Counted from the stretch's first letter, positions 1 to 9,150 are shown. The stretch: 64,000 nucleotides of DNA from Galbibacter mesophilus (GCF_023721415.1 NZ_JAMQVC010000001.1:1364001-1428000), one strand, 5' to 3'. Notes: generated by a model not told the origin, from the sequence alone. Made by a program: numbers and translations.

Positions 1-1664
1 CCCATAAAGGCTATGATCGTATCGGGTTGTGTTTTCAGTTCTTCAACCTCGTTCAGTTTATCTTCCGGTAGCAGACCACCTTTCGCCCAATCGATATTCA
101 ATTCTTCAGACACCTGTTGGGTAGTGGAATCCTTATCGCCAGAGAGCATTATGACTTTGGAAATTCCTGCTTCACGAATTTGCTTTATGGCTTGGTGGGC
201 ATCTTCCTTCAGTTCATCGGCTATGGTCACATATCCGGCAAAATTTCCGTCGATGGCTATCATTACTATGGATTCGATTATGGTATCGGTCTCAGCAGGA
301 ACTTCGATACCGTTGGAAACCATCAAAGCTTTATTCCCAACCAATACGGTTTTTCCGTTTACCGTTCCTTTTAAGCCCTTTCCAGCAACTTCCGAAACTT
401 CGGTCGCTTCCAAGTCTGCACCATCAGCTTTGTATTCCAGTATCGCCTTTGCGATTGGATGGGTGGATTGCTCTTCCATTGCCATTAGGTATTGCATAAA
501 TTCCGCTTCCCCTTCGACTGCGCTCAGGGCAGGCGCGAAATTATTTTTGGTCACCACTTCCTTAATCTTAAAGACCCCCTTGGTAACAGTTCCCGTTTTG
601 TCCATTACTACTGTATTTACTTTGGTCATTGCATCCAAAAAGGATGCGCCTTTGAACAGAATACCGTTACGGGATGCTGCACCCAGACCGCCGAAATATC
701 CGAGCGGGATGGAAATGACCAACGCACAGGGACAGGAAATAACCAAGAAAATCAACGCACGATAAAGCCAATCCCTAAATACATAATCGTCCACAAAAAA
801 GTAAGGCAAAAATGTTAAACCGATAGCAAGAAATACAACGATAGGGGTGTAAATCCGTGCAAACTTTCTGATGAACAATTCAGTCTTTGATTTACGTGCG
901 GTGGCATTCTGCACCATATCCAGAATACGGGAAATAGAACTGTCCTTAAATTCTTTGGTGGTTTCAACTTCGATGACACCATCGAGATTGATACTTCCCG
1001 CAAAAACCTTTTCGCCTTTCGCGATGGTATCGGGCTTGCTTTCGCCTGTTAAAGCAGCTGTGTTGAACGCCCCTTTCTCTGAAAGTAAAATACCATCAAG
1101 CGGTACTTTTTCACCCACCCGAACCTGAATTTTCTCGCCAATAGCAACGGTTTCGGGATTAACAGAGACAAAATCATCATCACGATAGACCAAGGCTTCA
1201 TTAGGGCGCACATCGAGTAGTGTTTTAATATTTCTTTTGGCACGTTTGACCGCTGCATTCTGGAACAGTTCGCCTACGGCATAGAACAGCATAACCGCCA
1301 CACCTTCAGGATATTCGCCTATGGAAAAAGCCCCCAAGGTTGCAATGGACATCAAGAAAAATTCCGTAAAGAAATCGCCTTTTAAGATACTATTCCATCC
1401 TTCCCGTATAACGGGAAATCCAACCGGGATATAAGCTACTGTATACCAGACAACGCGAATCCAACCTTTAAAAAAGGGAAAGTCATCAAAATAATCAATG
1501 GCTATACCAATAATCAGCATTACAAAGCTGAAAATAGCGGGCAGGTAGGTTCTAAAATTGGAAACTTCATCGGGACTACTATGGTTGTGTCCGTCATCGT
1601 GACTGTGCTCACCTTGATGTTCGTTCGGGTCTAAATCCCGTAAGTTTACTTTTTTCTTTTTCAT
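1..1664 (-). CDS. Heavy-metal P1B-type ATPase (Zn/Cd/Co/Pb exporter), 3' end outside the window
   Basis: ATP-driven inner-membrane exporter of divalent heavy metals. I translated it by hand from the ATG at 1664; the frame is open to the left edge (about 554 residues), so the hinge motif and last membrane segments lie outside. A His-rich N-terminus (residues ~15-33) replaces the usual CxxC metal-binding domain. The membrane metal site SCPCALVISIP is near residue 310 and the phosphorylation motif DKTGT near 354. The nucleotide-binding STHP motif is near 398. The CPC signature fits the Zn/Cd/Pb subgroup. It is the last visible gene of the metal operon, one base after the STAS gene. A REP-like repeat is inserted in frame in the nucleotide-binding domain (see 509-537). 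Confidence 0.93.
   Translation of the reverse strand, partial: MKKKKVNLRDLDPNEHQGEHSHDDGHNHSSPDEVSNFRTYLPAIFSFVMLIIGIAIDYFDDFPFFKGWIRVVWYTVAYIPVGFPVIREGWNSILKGDFFTEFFLMSIATLGAFSIGEYPEGVAVMLFYAVGELFQNAAVKRAKRNIKTLLDVRPNEALVYRDDDFVSVNPETVAIGEKIQVRVGEKVPLDGILLSEKGAFNTAALTGESKPDTIAKGEKVFAGSINLDGVIEVETTKEFKDSSISRILDMVQNATARKSKTELFIRKFARIYTPIVVFLAIGLTFLPYFFVDDYVFRDWLYRALIFLVISCPCALVISIPLGYFGGLGAASRNGILFKGASFLDAMTKVNTVVMDKTGTVTKGVFKIKEVVTKNNFAPALSAVEGEAEFMQYLMAMEEQSTHPIAKAILEYKADGADLEATEVSEVAGKGLKGTVNGKTVLVGNKALMVSNGIEVPAETDTIIESIVMIAIDGNFAGYVTIADELKEDAHQAIKQIREAGISKVIMLSGDKDSTTQQVSEELNIDWAKGGLLPEDKLNEVEELKTQPDTIIAFM
509..537. repeat. REP-like dispersed repeat inside the P1B ATPase gene
   Basis: The core CTTCGACTGCGCTCAG (512-527), flanked by CCC and GGG, matches a short repeat I know to be scattered through many Bacteroidota genomes. 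Here it lies in frame inside the ATPase and encodes PALSAVEGEAE, between the strand after DKTGT and the helix leading to the HP motif, where ATPases tolerate loop length changes. Assignment to the repeat family is from memory; no second copy was seen in the window. Confidence 0.6.
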
Positions 1665-1665
1665 A

Positions 1666-2022
1666 CTATTCGGTCGCCCAAGCCATTGCCTGTTCCTTGT
1701 TTTTCATTTCAAAATATTTGGCTTCACTTCTGGTAAAAAAGTCGGTTGCCTTGGCCGCCCATTCCTGCCATTTTTTATTCCCGACGAATGCTATTTTCCC
1801 GTAATCGTTGATATGGGCTACATCGGTTTTGATGTCTTCCCAAAATCCTTTGAGCGTGTAACCTTCAAAATCTTCCATTTCAAAGTAGAAATTTACTTTT
1901 TGACCTTTATCGATGATTTGATGGATACGCTGGTGGATGGTCTTTAAATTGGCTTCATCCAATTTTCCCGATAGCCTTGCGGCTATTAGATTTTCTTTTG
2001 TAGTGTCAATAAATTGTATCAT
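1666..2022 (-). CDS. SpoIIAA/STAS-like protein
   Basis: A 118-residue cytoplasmic protein resembling the SpoIIAA-like STAS family: an N-terminal strand (MIQFIDTTKENLIAARLSGK), alternating helices and strands, and a central aromatic stretch (FEMEDFEGYTLKGFWED). Family members are thought to bind small hydrophobic ligands or act as regulatory partners; none has an assigned role in metal efflux as far as I know. Its stop codon is one base from the ATPase start, and it lies 56 bp after the Fur-family gene, so it is part of the metal operon. The function here is unknown. Confidence 0.75.
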   Translation of the reverse strand: MIQFIDTTKENLIAARLSGKLDEANLKTIHQRIHQIIDKGQKVNFYFEMEDFEGYTLKGFWEDIKTDVAHINDYGKIAFVGNKKWQEWAAKATDFFTRSEAKYFEMKNKEQAMAWATE

Positions 2023-2078
2023 AATATATTCGTTTTTGTTTTCAATATAAAGGTTCTACCCGTGCAACGGAAGTGCAT

Positions 2079-2495
2079 TTATTGTCCGCTGCATTTGTCG
2101 CAAATGCCCTTTAGTACCAAATTGGCATCCTCTGCCACAAAGCCTTCTGGCAGGTTGATATGCGGAATTTTATGTTCGGTCAGGCAAACGGTTTCATCGC
2201 AGTTATTACAATGAAAATGCAGGTGCAAATCTTGTTCAAGCTCACAATTGCAACCAGGTTCGCATAGGGCATACTTTTGTACGCCTGTGCCATCGTCAAT
2301 CTGGTGTACCACACCTTTTTTCTCAAAGGTTTTTAAGGTTCTGAAGAGAGTAGTTCTGTCAGCATTCGAGAAAGCGGTCTCAATATCCGTTAACGAAATG
2401 GCCACTTCCTTTTCTGCCAAATATTTGTAAATGAGTATTCGCATTGCTGTAGGGCGAACACCGTTTTCGTTCAATCTTTGTTCTATTTCTTTCAT
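2079..2495 (-). CDS. Fur-family metal-responsive regulator (Zur-like)
   Basis: A 138-residue Fur superfamily protein. The N-terminal winged helix (residues ~1-75) contains RPTAMRILIYKYLAEKEVAIS and the recognition region NADRTTLFRTLKTFEKKG. The C-terminal half has metal ligands: HLHFHCNNCDETVCL (~91-105) with a CxxC, and a terminal CDKC for structural zinc. It is likely a zinc-sensing repressor of its own operon; an ATGCAAC palindrome upstream of the first gene (9134-9150) is a plausible operator, which is inference. Its ATG overlaps the TAA of the CDF gene by one base (TAATG), so the two are translationally coupled. Zur versus another Fur-family sensor is not settled. Confidence 0.85.
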   Translation of the reverse strand: MKEIEQRLNENGVRPTAMRILIYKYLAEKEVAISLTDIETAFSNADRTTLFRTLKTFEKKGVVHQIDDGTGVQKYALCEPGCNCELEQDLHLHFHCNNCDETVCLTEHKIPHINLPEGFVAEDANLVLKGICDKCSGQ

Positions 2496-3130
2496 TATCT
2501 ATCAAGATTCTTTTTAATGTTTTTTGCTTTGGTAAAGGCTTCCCAGCCTTCTTTTGCCGCATAGGGGACAATCAACAATGCCGCGACTGGGTCAGCCCAC
2601 CACCAGCCCAACCATTTCACGAGCAGCAGACCTAATAGTACTACCACGGTTTGGTACAGGCAGATAAAAGTGTCCTTGGCATCCGCTAACAGTGCGGGAC
2701 TATCCAGTTTATTTCCATAGTTCCTTTTGTAGTAAATCAAAATGGGATTTACAACCAATGATACCATAAGTATCACAATGCCAATCGTTGACCAAGAAGC
2801 CGTTTCTTGACTAATCAGTTTTGATATGGAATCATAGGATATGAAGGCACAGATAAGCGCAAAGGATATCGCAATGACGTACAGCGTTATCATTTTTCTT
2901 TTCTCTACACGCCTCTCATCGATGCCCTTAATTTCGCCGTGCAATCGCCAGCCCAATGTTCCGGCACTTATTACCTCGATGGTACTGTCAAGTCCCCAGC
3001 CTATCAGCGCCGAACTGTTGGCAGTAAAGCCTGCGATAAGCGATACGACCACTTCGATGACATCATAGATGACGTTCCAAATTTGAAGTGTGCGTGCTTC
3101 CTTTAAATTTTGTTTTCTCTCGTTTTCCAT
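2495..3130 (-). CDS. CDF-like cation transporter
   Basis: A 211-residue inner-membrane protein with about five to six hydrophobic segments. The first segment region has NVIYDVIEVVVSLIAGFTANSSALIGWGLDSTIEVISA, in which the Asp of GWGLDS corresponds to the metal-binding motif in transmembrane helix 2 of cation diffusion facilitators, and LLADAKDT is the second site in helix 5. It lacks the long cytoplasmic C-terminal domain of classical CDF proteins, so it is a short form. Probable role: proton-coupled export of Zn or Co. It starts 4 bp after the adaptor gene and overlaps the regulator gene by one base. Confidence 0.8.
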   Translation of the reverse strand: MENERKQNLKEARTLQIWNVIYDVIEVVVSLIAGFTANSSALIGWGLDSTIEVISAGTLGWRLHGEIKGIDERRVEKRKMITLYVIAISFALICAFISYDSISKLISQETASWSTIGIVILMVSLVVNPILIYYKRNYGNKLDSPALLADAKDTFICLYQTVVVLLGLLLVKWLGWWWADPVAALLIVPYAAKEGWEAFTKAKNIKKNLDR

Positions 3131-3134
3131 ACGA

Positions 3135-4334
3135 TTAGTGGCTATGTTCCGCTTCGCCTTTTTTCATTTCTGCCATTAAATAGTAAGCATTGTTAAAGGC
3201 ATATTTCGCATTCGATTTCTGTTCTGTTAGAAAATCAATGGGAATCCATTCACCATCTTGAGCCCCTTTTGTTACTTCATTAGGTGTAAAAGACCAGTCA
3301 TCACCTTCCTTTTCAACTAAAAACACAAAAAATCGGTTACCATCAGCGGCTATGGCACTTTCGGGTATCGCCAACGTCTTATTGTTGTCCGTTTGTATGC
3401 GCCCTTGGATGTACATTCCGGGTATCAGGTTGCCTTCCTTGTTCTCAATTTCTGCGTGCACGTGTATTGCTTTCGGGTTCTGCTCAAAAGTCTTTCCTAC
3501 GGAATAGATTTCAGCAGTAAGTTCCTTCCCGGGAATGGATTGAACATTGAACGTCACTTTCTGACCTTCCTTAACCTTATAGACATCCTTCTCAAAGACC
3601 ATCAAATCAGCGTGAACGTGATGGGTGTCCACGATTTCCATTAGGTCGGTCTGCGGTTCTACATATTGCCCTGTTTTGACCTCTACCTTTTGTACAAATC
3701 CTTCGATGGGACTTCGCAGTGCAACACGCTGGTAAATCGTTCCGTTTCTTACGCCCGATGCACTAACGCTTAGCTGTTGAAGTTGGGCTTCAAGACCGTT
3801 CACCATACTTCTGGATGCTTGATATTCGGCTTCTGCCTTTTGGAAATTAGCACCACTTCCTACACCTGCATCGTAGAGGGTTTTTTGTCGTTCAAATTCT
3901 TTCTTTAGGAATTGACTGTTACTATAAGCATTTAGGTAATCGGTTTGTTTTTGAATGATATTGGGATGCGAGAGGTAAGCGACTGTTTGCCCTTTATTGA
4001 CCTTATCACCCTCGATAACTTCAATTGAAACTACGTTTGCACCTACAACTGTTGTGATGGTTGCTTCGTTTTGTGGTGGGACTTCCAACTGACCATTAGC
4101 TTCCACATACCCACTCATATTTCGCATTTGTAGGGTATCGATTTGCATTTGCAGGGCTTCGAACTGTTTTGCTGTGAGCATCACTTCTTCGGCTTTGCCT
4201 TCTGCGTGGGCTTCTTCCGTTTCAGAATTTCCCTCATTGTTTTCAGCTGACTCTGATTTAGAATCACCGCAAGAGGTTAACCCTAAGAGCATAGTCAATA
4301 AAGCGATGACTGTATATTTAGATAGATTTTTCAT
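3135..4334 (-). CDS. RND efflux periplasmic adaptor (CusB/CzcB type)
   Basis: A 399-residue membrane fusion protein linking the inner-membrane pump to the outer-membrane channel for metal export. It begins with a lipoprotein signal peptide and lipobox (LGLTSC, Cys at ~22), then an acidic and His-bearing linker, a lipoyl/barrel-sandwich half (VVGANVVSIEVIEGDKVNKGQTVAYLSHP), a coiled-coil hairpin (~125-190), the second lipoyl half and beta-barrel domains. The C-terminus ends in His (EAEHSH). Its start overlaps the pump stop codon by one base. The family is secure; the exact metal is not. Confidence 0.92.
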   Translation of the reverse strand: MKNLSKYTVIALLTMLLGLTSCGDSKSESAENNEGNSETEEAHAEGKAEEVMLTAKQFEALQMQIDTLQMRNMSGYVEANGQLEVPPQNEATITTVVGANVVSIEVIEGDKVNKGQTVAYLSHPNIIQKQTDYLNAYSNSQFLKKEFERQKTLYDAGVGSGANFQKAEAEYQASRSMVNGLEAQLQQLSVSASGVRNGTIYQRVALRSPIEGFVQKVEVKTGQYVEPQTDLMEIVDTHHVHADLMVFEKDVYKVKEGQKVTFNVQSIPGKELTAEIYSVGKTFEQNPKAIHVHAEIENKEGNLIPGMYIQGRIQTDNNKTLAIPESAIAADGNRFFVFLVEKEGDDWSFTPNEVTKGAQDGEWIPIDFLTEQKSNAKYAFNNAYYLMAEMKKGEAEHSH

Positions 4335-7300
4335 TATTGTTTGAAATATTGTAGTTCGAAAACTGATTTTAGATAATTGTCGAGCGCATCCAGCGCATCC
4401 ATTTCCGTTTGAATGGCATCTCTGATGATTTGGGTAAAGGCTGCATAATCCACGGCACCTTCCTTGTAGGCAAGTAGTGCGCCTCTGCGTTGCTCTTCGG
4501 CAAGAGGCAAGGCTTTATCCCTGTAAAATTGCCAAGATGTTTCCCACTTTTGATAGGACTGTAAGGACTGCTGATATTCGGATTGCAATTGGCGTTGTGT
4601 ATAGTTAGCATTTGTCCTTGCGATTTCGCTATCGATTTTAGCGGCCTTCGCTTGGCTACGTTCTGTACCAGAAAATAAAGGAATGGAAATACCAGCTTGA
4701 TAGCTGTAAAATCCGCTATTGCCGTTCACTCTTTGAAGTCCGCCCTGAAGATTAAACTTAGGAAGCAAGTCAGAACGGGCTGCATCATAATTTGCCTCAG
4801 CTTCATCAATTTGCCTTTGCGAAAGTTTCAGTTCGGGATGATTTTCCACTGTTGTGGGTATGCCCAATACTACAACTTCACTTTCGTCAAGCGATTTAGG
4901 TACAGTGTAGAAAGTGTCTGAGACCAGCCATAGGTTGAGTTTTTGAAGGGCAATGGCGTAATCGCTTTCGGCCTGTTGCAATTTGTTGCGGATTTGCAAT
5001 GCCTGATTGGTTGCCGATGAATATTCCAAGCGTGAAATGGCTTCTACCTCATAATTGAGCGCAATGGCTTTTTCAAATTGTGAATAGATAGAATCCAGTT
5101 CTTGGTACAGTTCAAATTTCTGCCGTTGCTGATAAGCTTGCGACCACGCCTTTTTAACTTCCTGTTCTACTTGAAGTTCAGAAAGGTCAAGAGCGGTTTC
5201 GGCCAAAGCGATACGTTGCTTTTGCAGTCGCTTTTTCGCACCTATGCCGAATAAGTTGATATTCTGTTGCCCTAAACCAACCAATGTATAAATACCCTGA
5301 CCATCCGATATTTCCTCGCCACCCGTAAACACTTGGGTGTTTCCAAAATCGTAAGCTGTGCCTTTTAGAGCAGTCTGTCTTTGTATTTCCAACTGTTTCG
5401 TTTTCAAGAGCGGATAGTTTTCCTTAGAAATTGTTACCGCTTTTTCCAATGAAATAATTGGCAGGGAATCATTCTGTGGAACTTGCTGCGCTTTCGCAAA
5501 AGCGGAAGTAAATAGCAAACAAACTACTGCCATAGCGGTAGCAAATTTTGGATTCAATTTCGCTTTTCGTTCCGAACGTTTCTCGACCCATTGATAAAAG
5601 ATGGGCAGTATAAAGAGCGTCAAGAGGGTGGAAGTTATCAATCCACCAATGACCACGGTTGCCAAGGGTCGTTGCACTTCCGCCCCTGCGGATGCTGAAA
5701 TGGCCATAGGTAGAAAACCAAGAATGTCGGTAAAGGCAGTAAGCATTATAGGGCGTATCCTTCGTTTAGTACCTTCCACAATCCGGTCTTTTAAATTTGT
5801 TACGCCTTCTTCCTTCAATTCATTAAGACCGCTTATCATTACCAATCCGTTCAGTACGGCAACCCCAAAAAGAACAATGAAGCCGACCCCTGCGGAAATA
5901 CTAAACGGCATATCCCTGAGCCAAAGGGCGAACACACCACCTATGGTGGCCATAGGGATGGCCAGATAAATCATCAGGGTCTGCGGAAAGGATTTTAATG
6001 CAAAATATATCAGGATGAATATGAGCAACAGTGCAATTGGAACCACGGTCTGCAATCGGTCGCTGGCGCGTTCCAGATTCTCGAATGCACCACCATAGCG
6101 TATGTAATAGCCTGCGGGTAACTCAAACTGTGCATCCAGTCTTGCCTGAATGTCCTCGACCACCGATTTTACATCCCGTTCACGGATGTTGATGCCCACA
6201 TACGTTCTACGGTTGGTGTTGTCACGGCTGATCTGCATCGGTCCGGGTTCATAGCTTACTTCGGCGATTTCTCGTAAGGGTATCTGGGAACCGTTGGGCA
6301 GATTGATGAAGAGGTTTTGAACATCCTCGATATCTTTGCGGTTTTCCTTTTGCAACCGAACTACCAAATCGAATCGCTTTTCGCCCTCGAAAATCACACC
6401 TGCCTTACCGCCTGCGAAAGCCGCTTGTACCACACTATTGAGTTGGTTGATTTCCAGACCGTATTGTGCCAGTTTATTGCGGTTGTAGTCGATGGTAATT
6501 TGTGGCAGACCGTCCGTAGCCTCTACTTTCATATCGGCCACACCGGGAACGGTCGCAATGATTTTGCCCATTTCTTCCGCCTTGCTTGCCAGAATGTCCA
6601 AATCTTCCCCAAACAGTTTAATGGCAACATCCTCACGTACACCCGTAAGTAGTTCGTTAAACCGCATTTCTATGGGTTGGGTAAATTCATAATTCACACC
6701 GGGAACTATGCTTATGGCTTCCTTCATTTTTTCGACCAATTCATCTTTGCTTTCCGCAGATGTCCATTCATCACTTGGTTTTAAAATGACGAATACATCT
6801 GCAATATCCATTGGCATAGGGTCGGTAGGTACATCGGCCACACCGATACGGCTGATGATAGTTTCAACTTCTGGAAATTCCGCTTTAACTATTCGTTCTA
6901 TTTTTGTAGTTGTCTCTATAGTTTCCGAAAGGGAACTTCCGGGTTTTAGGATGGCGTGAAAGGCAATATCGCCTTCATCCAACTGTGGGATGAATTCGCC
7001 GCCCATTCTGGTAAAGGCAAAAATTGCAACTGCAAAAAGAGCAATAGCGATACCTATAACCATCTTCCCTTTAGTGAGCGATTTGGTCAATAGCGGTTCA
7101 TATTTTCTTTCAATCCAGTGCACGAATTTATCGCCATACGATTGCTTTTCAGATTTTGGTGGTCTAAGGAATAATGCCGAAATCATTGGAACATAAGTCA
7201 AGCAAAGTAACATTGCACCAATCATAGCAAAGATGAAGGTCAATGCCATAGGCTGGAACATCTTGCCCTCGACACCTTCCAAAGCTAAAATTGGCAGGAA

Positions 7301-8677
7301 GACAATAAGAATGATAAGCTGACCAAAGAAAGCGGCGTTCATCATCTTTTTAGAAGCCTTGGCGGCGATTTCGTCCCTCGTTTCAGATTTCACGGCCTTC
7401 TTTTTGACTACATAAGAATACATTAGGAAAACGGTACTTTCCACAATGATGACAGCACCGTCCACGATAATACCAAAATCAATCGCCCCTAAACTCATCA
7501 GGTTTGCCCACACGTCAAACACGTTCATCAGTATAAATGCGAACAACAGCGATAGGGGAATGGTGGATGCCACTATTAGACCACCGCGCCAATTCCCTAA
7601 GAGCAAGACCAAAACAAAGATTACTATGAGGCCACCTTCCAAAAGGTTTCCGGTCACAGTTCCTGTAGTTTCGGCAATCAATTCGCTACGGTCAAGGAAT
7701 GGTTTTATGCTTACCCCATCCGGAAGGGATTGCTGAATCTGTTCCATCCGTTGGGTTACGTTTTCGATGACTTCGTTTGAATTTGCGCCTTTCAGCATCA
7801 AAATCATTCCGCCTACGGCTTCACCCTTACCATCTTTGGTCAGCGCACCATAGCGCACGGCACTTCCTATACTTACATTCCCTACATCCTTTATTTTTAT
7901 GGGAATACCGTTGACCGTTTTTACGACCATATTTTCGATATCCGAAACGGTTCTGGCAAGTCCTTCGCCACGGATAAAATTAGCTTGATGGTTTCGCTCG
8001 ATATATGCACCGCCCGTATTCTGATTATTGTTTTCCAAAGCCGAAAACACTTCAGATATTGTAATTCCGATGGCGCGAAGTTCGTCAGGGTCAACGGCTA
8101 CTTCGTATTGTTTTTTATTTCCGCCAAAAGCATTCACTTCCACAACGCCAGTAACCATTGCCATTTGTCTGCGGACTATCCAGTCCTGAATCGTTCTGAG
8201 TTCCGTTGCAGAATATTCGCCTTGGTGCTCATCATCGACTTCAAGGGTATATTGGTAGATTTCGCCCAATCCCGTTGAAATGGGTCCCATTGCTGGTTCG
8301 CCAAAACCCATCGGAATTTGTTCCTGTACCTCAGTAAGTCTCTCGGCAACGAGTTGTCTGGGTAAATAGGTTCCTAAATCATCGTCGAAGACAATAGTTA
8401 CTACAGAAAGACCAAAGCGGGAAACCGAACGGATTTCCTTGACATTGGGCAAGTTGCTCATTGCCAACTCGACAGGATAGGTCACAAATTGCTCAATATC
8501 CTCTGTTCCCAGATTGGGCGATTGTGTAATGACCTGTACCTGATTATTGGTAATATCTGGCACGGCATCAATAGGGACTTGGGTCATACTGTAAATGCCA
8601 GCACCAATTAATGCAAGCGTGAGCAGACCAATTATAAATTTGTTATTGATTGAAAAATCAATGATTTTATTAATCAT
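4334..8677 (-). CDS. CusA/CzcA heavy-metal RND pump fused to a TolC-type outer-membrane channel
   Basis: A 1447-residue fusion. Residues ~1-1045 are a heavy-metal-efflux RND permease: the N-terminus MINKIIDFSINNKFIIGLL, two large periplasmic loops and twelve membrane helices, with the proton-relay helix segment GAIDFGIIVDGAVIIVE near residue 400. Residues ~1075-1447 are an outer-membrane factor with long coiled-coil helices and repeated GI-SIPLFSG type strands. At the junction (~1050-1072) a basic stretch is followed by a hydrophobic segment ending AKAQQ, which looks like an internal signal peptide and suggests the channel may be released by cleavage. Such fusions are common in Bacteroidota. 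A standalone CzcA is about 1040 residues. Confidence 0.93.
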   Translation of the reverse strand: MINKIIDFSINNKFIIGLLTLALIGAGIYSMTQVPIDAVPDITNNQVQVITQSPNLGTEDIEQFVTYPVELAMSNLPNVKEIRSVSRFGLSVVTIVFDDDLGTYLPRQLVAERLTEVQEQIPMGFGEPAMGPISTGLGEIYQYTLEVDDEHQGEYSATELRTIQDWIVRRQMAMVTGVVEVNAFGGNKKQYEVAVDPDELRAIGITISEVFSALENNNQNTGGAYIERNHQANFIRGEGLARTVSDIENMVVKTVNGIPIKIKDVGNVSIGSAVRYGALTKDGKGEAVGGMILMLKGANSNEVIENVTQRMEQIQQSLPDGVSIKPFLDRSELIAETTGTVTGNLLEGGLIVIFVLVLLLGNWRGGLIVASTIPLSLLFAFILMNVFDVWANLMSLGAIDFGIIVDGAVIIVESTVFLMYSYVVKKKAVKSETRDEIAAKASKKMMNAAFFGQLIILIVFLPILALEGVEGKMFQPMALTFIFAMIGAMLLCLTYVPMISALFLRPPKSEKQSYGDKFVHWIERKYEPLLTKSLTKGKMVIGIAIALFAVAIFAFTRMGGEFIPQLDEGDIAFHAILKPGSSLSETIETTTKIERIVKAEFPEVETIISRIGVADVPTDPMPMDIADVFVILKPSDEWTSAESKDELVEKMKEAISIVPGVNYEFTQPIEMRFNELLTGVREDVAIKLFGEDLDILASKAEEMGKIIATVPGVADMKVEATDGLPQITIDYNRNKLAQYGLEINQLNSVVQAAFAGGKAGVIFEGEKRFDLVVRLQKENRKDIEDVQNLFINLPNGSQIPLREIAEVSYEPGPMQISRDNTNRRTYVGINIRERDVKSVVEDIQARLDAQFELPAGYYIRYGGAFENLERASDRLQTVVPIALLLIFILIYFALKSFPQTLMIYLAIPMATIGGVFALWLRDMPFSISAGVGFIVLFGVAVLNGLVMISGLNELKEEGVTNLKDRIVEGTKRRIRPIMLTAFTDILGFLPMAISASAGAEVQRPLATVVIGGLITSTLLTLFILPIFYQWVEKRSERKAKLNPKFATAMAVVCLLFTSAFAKAQQVPQNDSLPIISLEKAVTISKENYPLLKTKQLEIQRQTALKGTAYDFGNTQVFTGGEEISDGQGIYTLVGLGQQNINLFGIGAKKRLQKQRIALAETALDLSELQVEQEVKKAWSQAYQQRQKFELYQELDSIYSQFEKAIALNYEVEAISRLEYSSATNQALQIRNKLQQAESDYAIALQKLNLWLVSDTFYTVPKSLDESEVVVLGIPTTVENHPELKLSQRQIDEAEANYDAARSDLLPKFNLQGGLQRVNGNSGFYSYQAGISIPLFSGTERSQAKAAKIDSEIARTNANYTQRQLQSEYQQSLQSYQKWETSWQFYRDKALPLAEEQRRGALLAYKEGAVDYAAFTQIIRDAIQTEMDALDALDNYLKSVFELQYFKQ

Positions 8678-8739
8678 AGATAAGGGTGTTAATTCAGTTT
8701 AAATTCTCTGTGGGCGCATTACAGAAATGCAACGCACTA

Positions 8740-8772
8740 TTTTGACATATCCAAAATAAGGACACGTCAAAA
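8740..8772 (-). promoter_or_regulatory. Intercistronic stem-loop before the RND pump gene
   Basis: Arms 8740-8752 and 8760-8772 pair over 13 positions (TTTTGAC end pairs perfectly; the inner part contains one mismatch and one G-T type pair) around a 7-nt loop. An outer inverted repeat AATTCAGTTT (8691-8700) / AAACTGAATT (8794-8803) encloses it. It lies between the DUF6660 stop and the pump start and may be an attenuator or processing site that tunes expression of the large fusion protein; the function is inference. Confidence 0.5.
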
Positions 8773-8801
8773 CAGGAAATAGCTATCCTATGAAAACTGA
8801 A

Positions 8802-9110
8802 TTATACCTGTGGGGGCTGTAAAAGGGAATGGGGAATATCTTTGCCAAGATTATCAAAATGGGCAAAAAATTTGTTTGGAATTGCAGGCTGTAGCGTTTC
8901 AAAAGCAACAAGCCCAAAGTTTATGGTGTGAACGTGGCAGCAATGACATTGGCAGAAAGGCGAGCATAACTCGCAATCCTGGTCGTGTTCGCCATCAAAG
9001 TCAATTACCGTAACAACTTGGGAATCACTTTCGTTATTCGCCGAGTCGCTGCAAGGGACAACATTAAGTGCCAAGAAGTAAAAGGATAATATGATTGCTA
9101 AAAATTTCAC
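8802..9110 (-). CDS. DUF6660-type small secreted protein, metal-operon leader gene
   Basis: Starting at the GTG at 9110, this gives about 102 residues: a signal peptide (VKFLAIILSFYFLALNVVPC), then an Asp/Glu-rich segment and a dense Cys/His cluster DCELCSPFCQCHCCHVH, an evident metal-binding patch in the periplasm. Similar small proteins precede CusA-like pumps in Flavobacteriaceae. I prefer the GTG because the upstream ATG at 9158 lies before a good -7 box (9115-9122), and the GTG begins exactly where the hydrophobic signal starts. It may hand metal to the pump or act as a sensor; its function is not established. Confidence 0.65.
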   Translation of the reverse strand: MKFLAIILSFYFLALNVVPCSDSANNESDSQVVTVIDFDGEHDQDCELCSPFCQCHCCHVHTINFGLVAFETLQPAIPNKFFAHFDNLGKDIPHSLLQPPQV

Positions 9111-9114
9111 AATA

Positions 9115-9150
9115 CAAAGATAAAAGAATTTTGATGCAACTGTGTTGCAT
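9115..9150 (-). promoter_or_regulatory. Metal-operon promoter and palindromic operator
   Basis: On the minus strand a -7 box TATCTTTG (9115-9122) fits TAnnTTTG. Upstream, a perfect inverted repeat ATGCAAC-TGT-GTTGCAT (9134-9150) covers the -33 area, a position suited to a repressor. A half copy ATGCAAC recurs at 8727-8733 before the pump gene. The likely ligand is the Fur-family protein encoded in the operon. The box is only 4 bp from the GTG, implying a leaderless or nearly leaderless message. Confidence 0.5.

Noticed and set aside
13-765. 250-residue plus-strand ORF at the left edge
   Set aside because: It is the reverse strand of the P1B ATPase, which has all family motifs in the minus frame.
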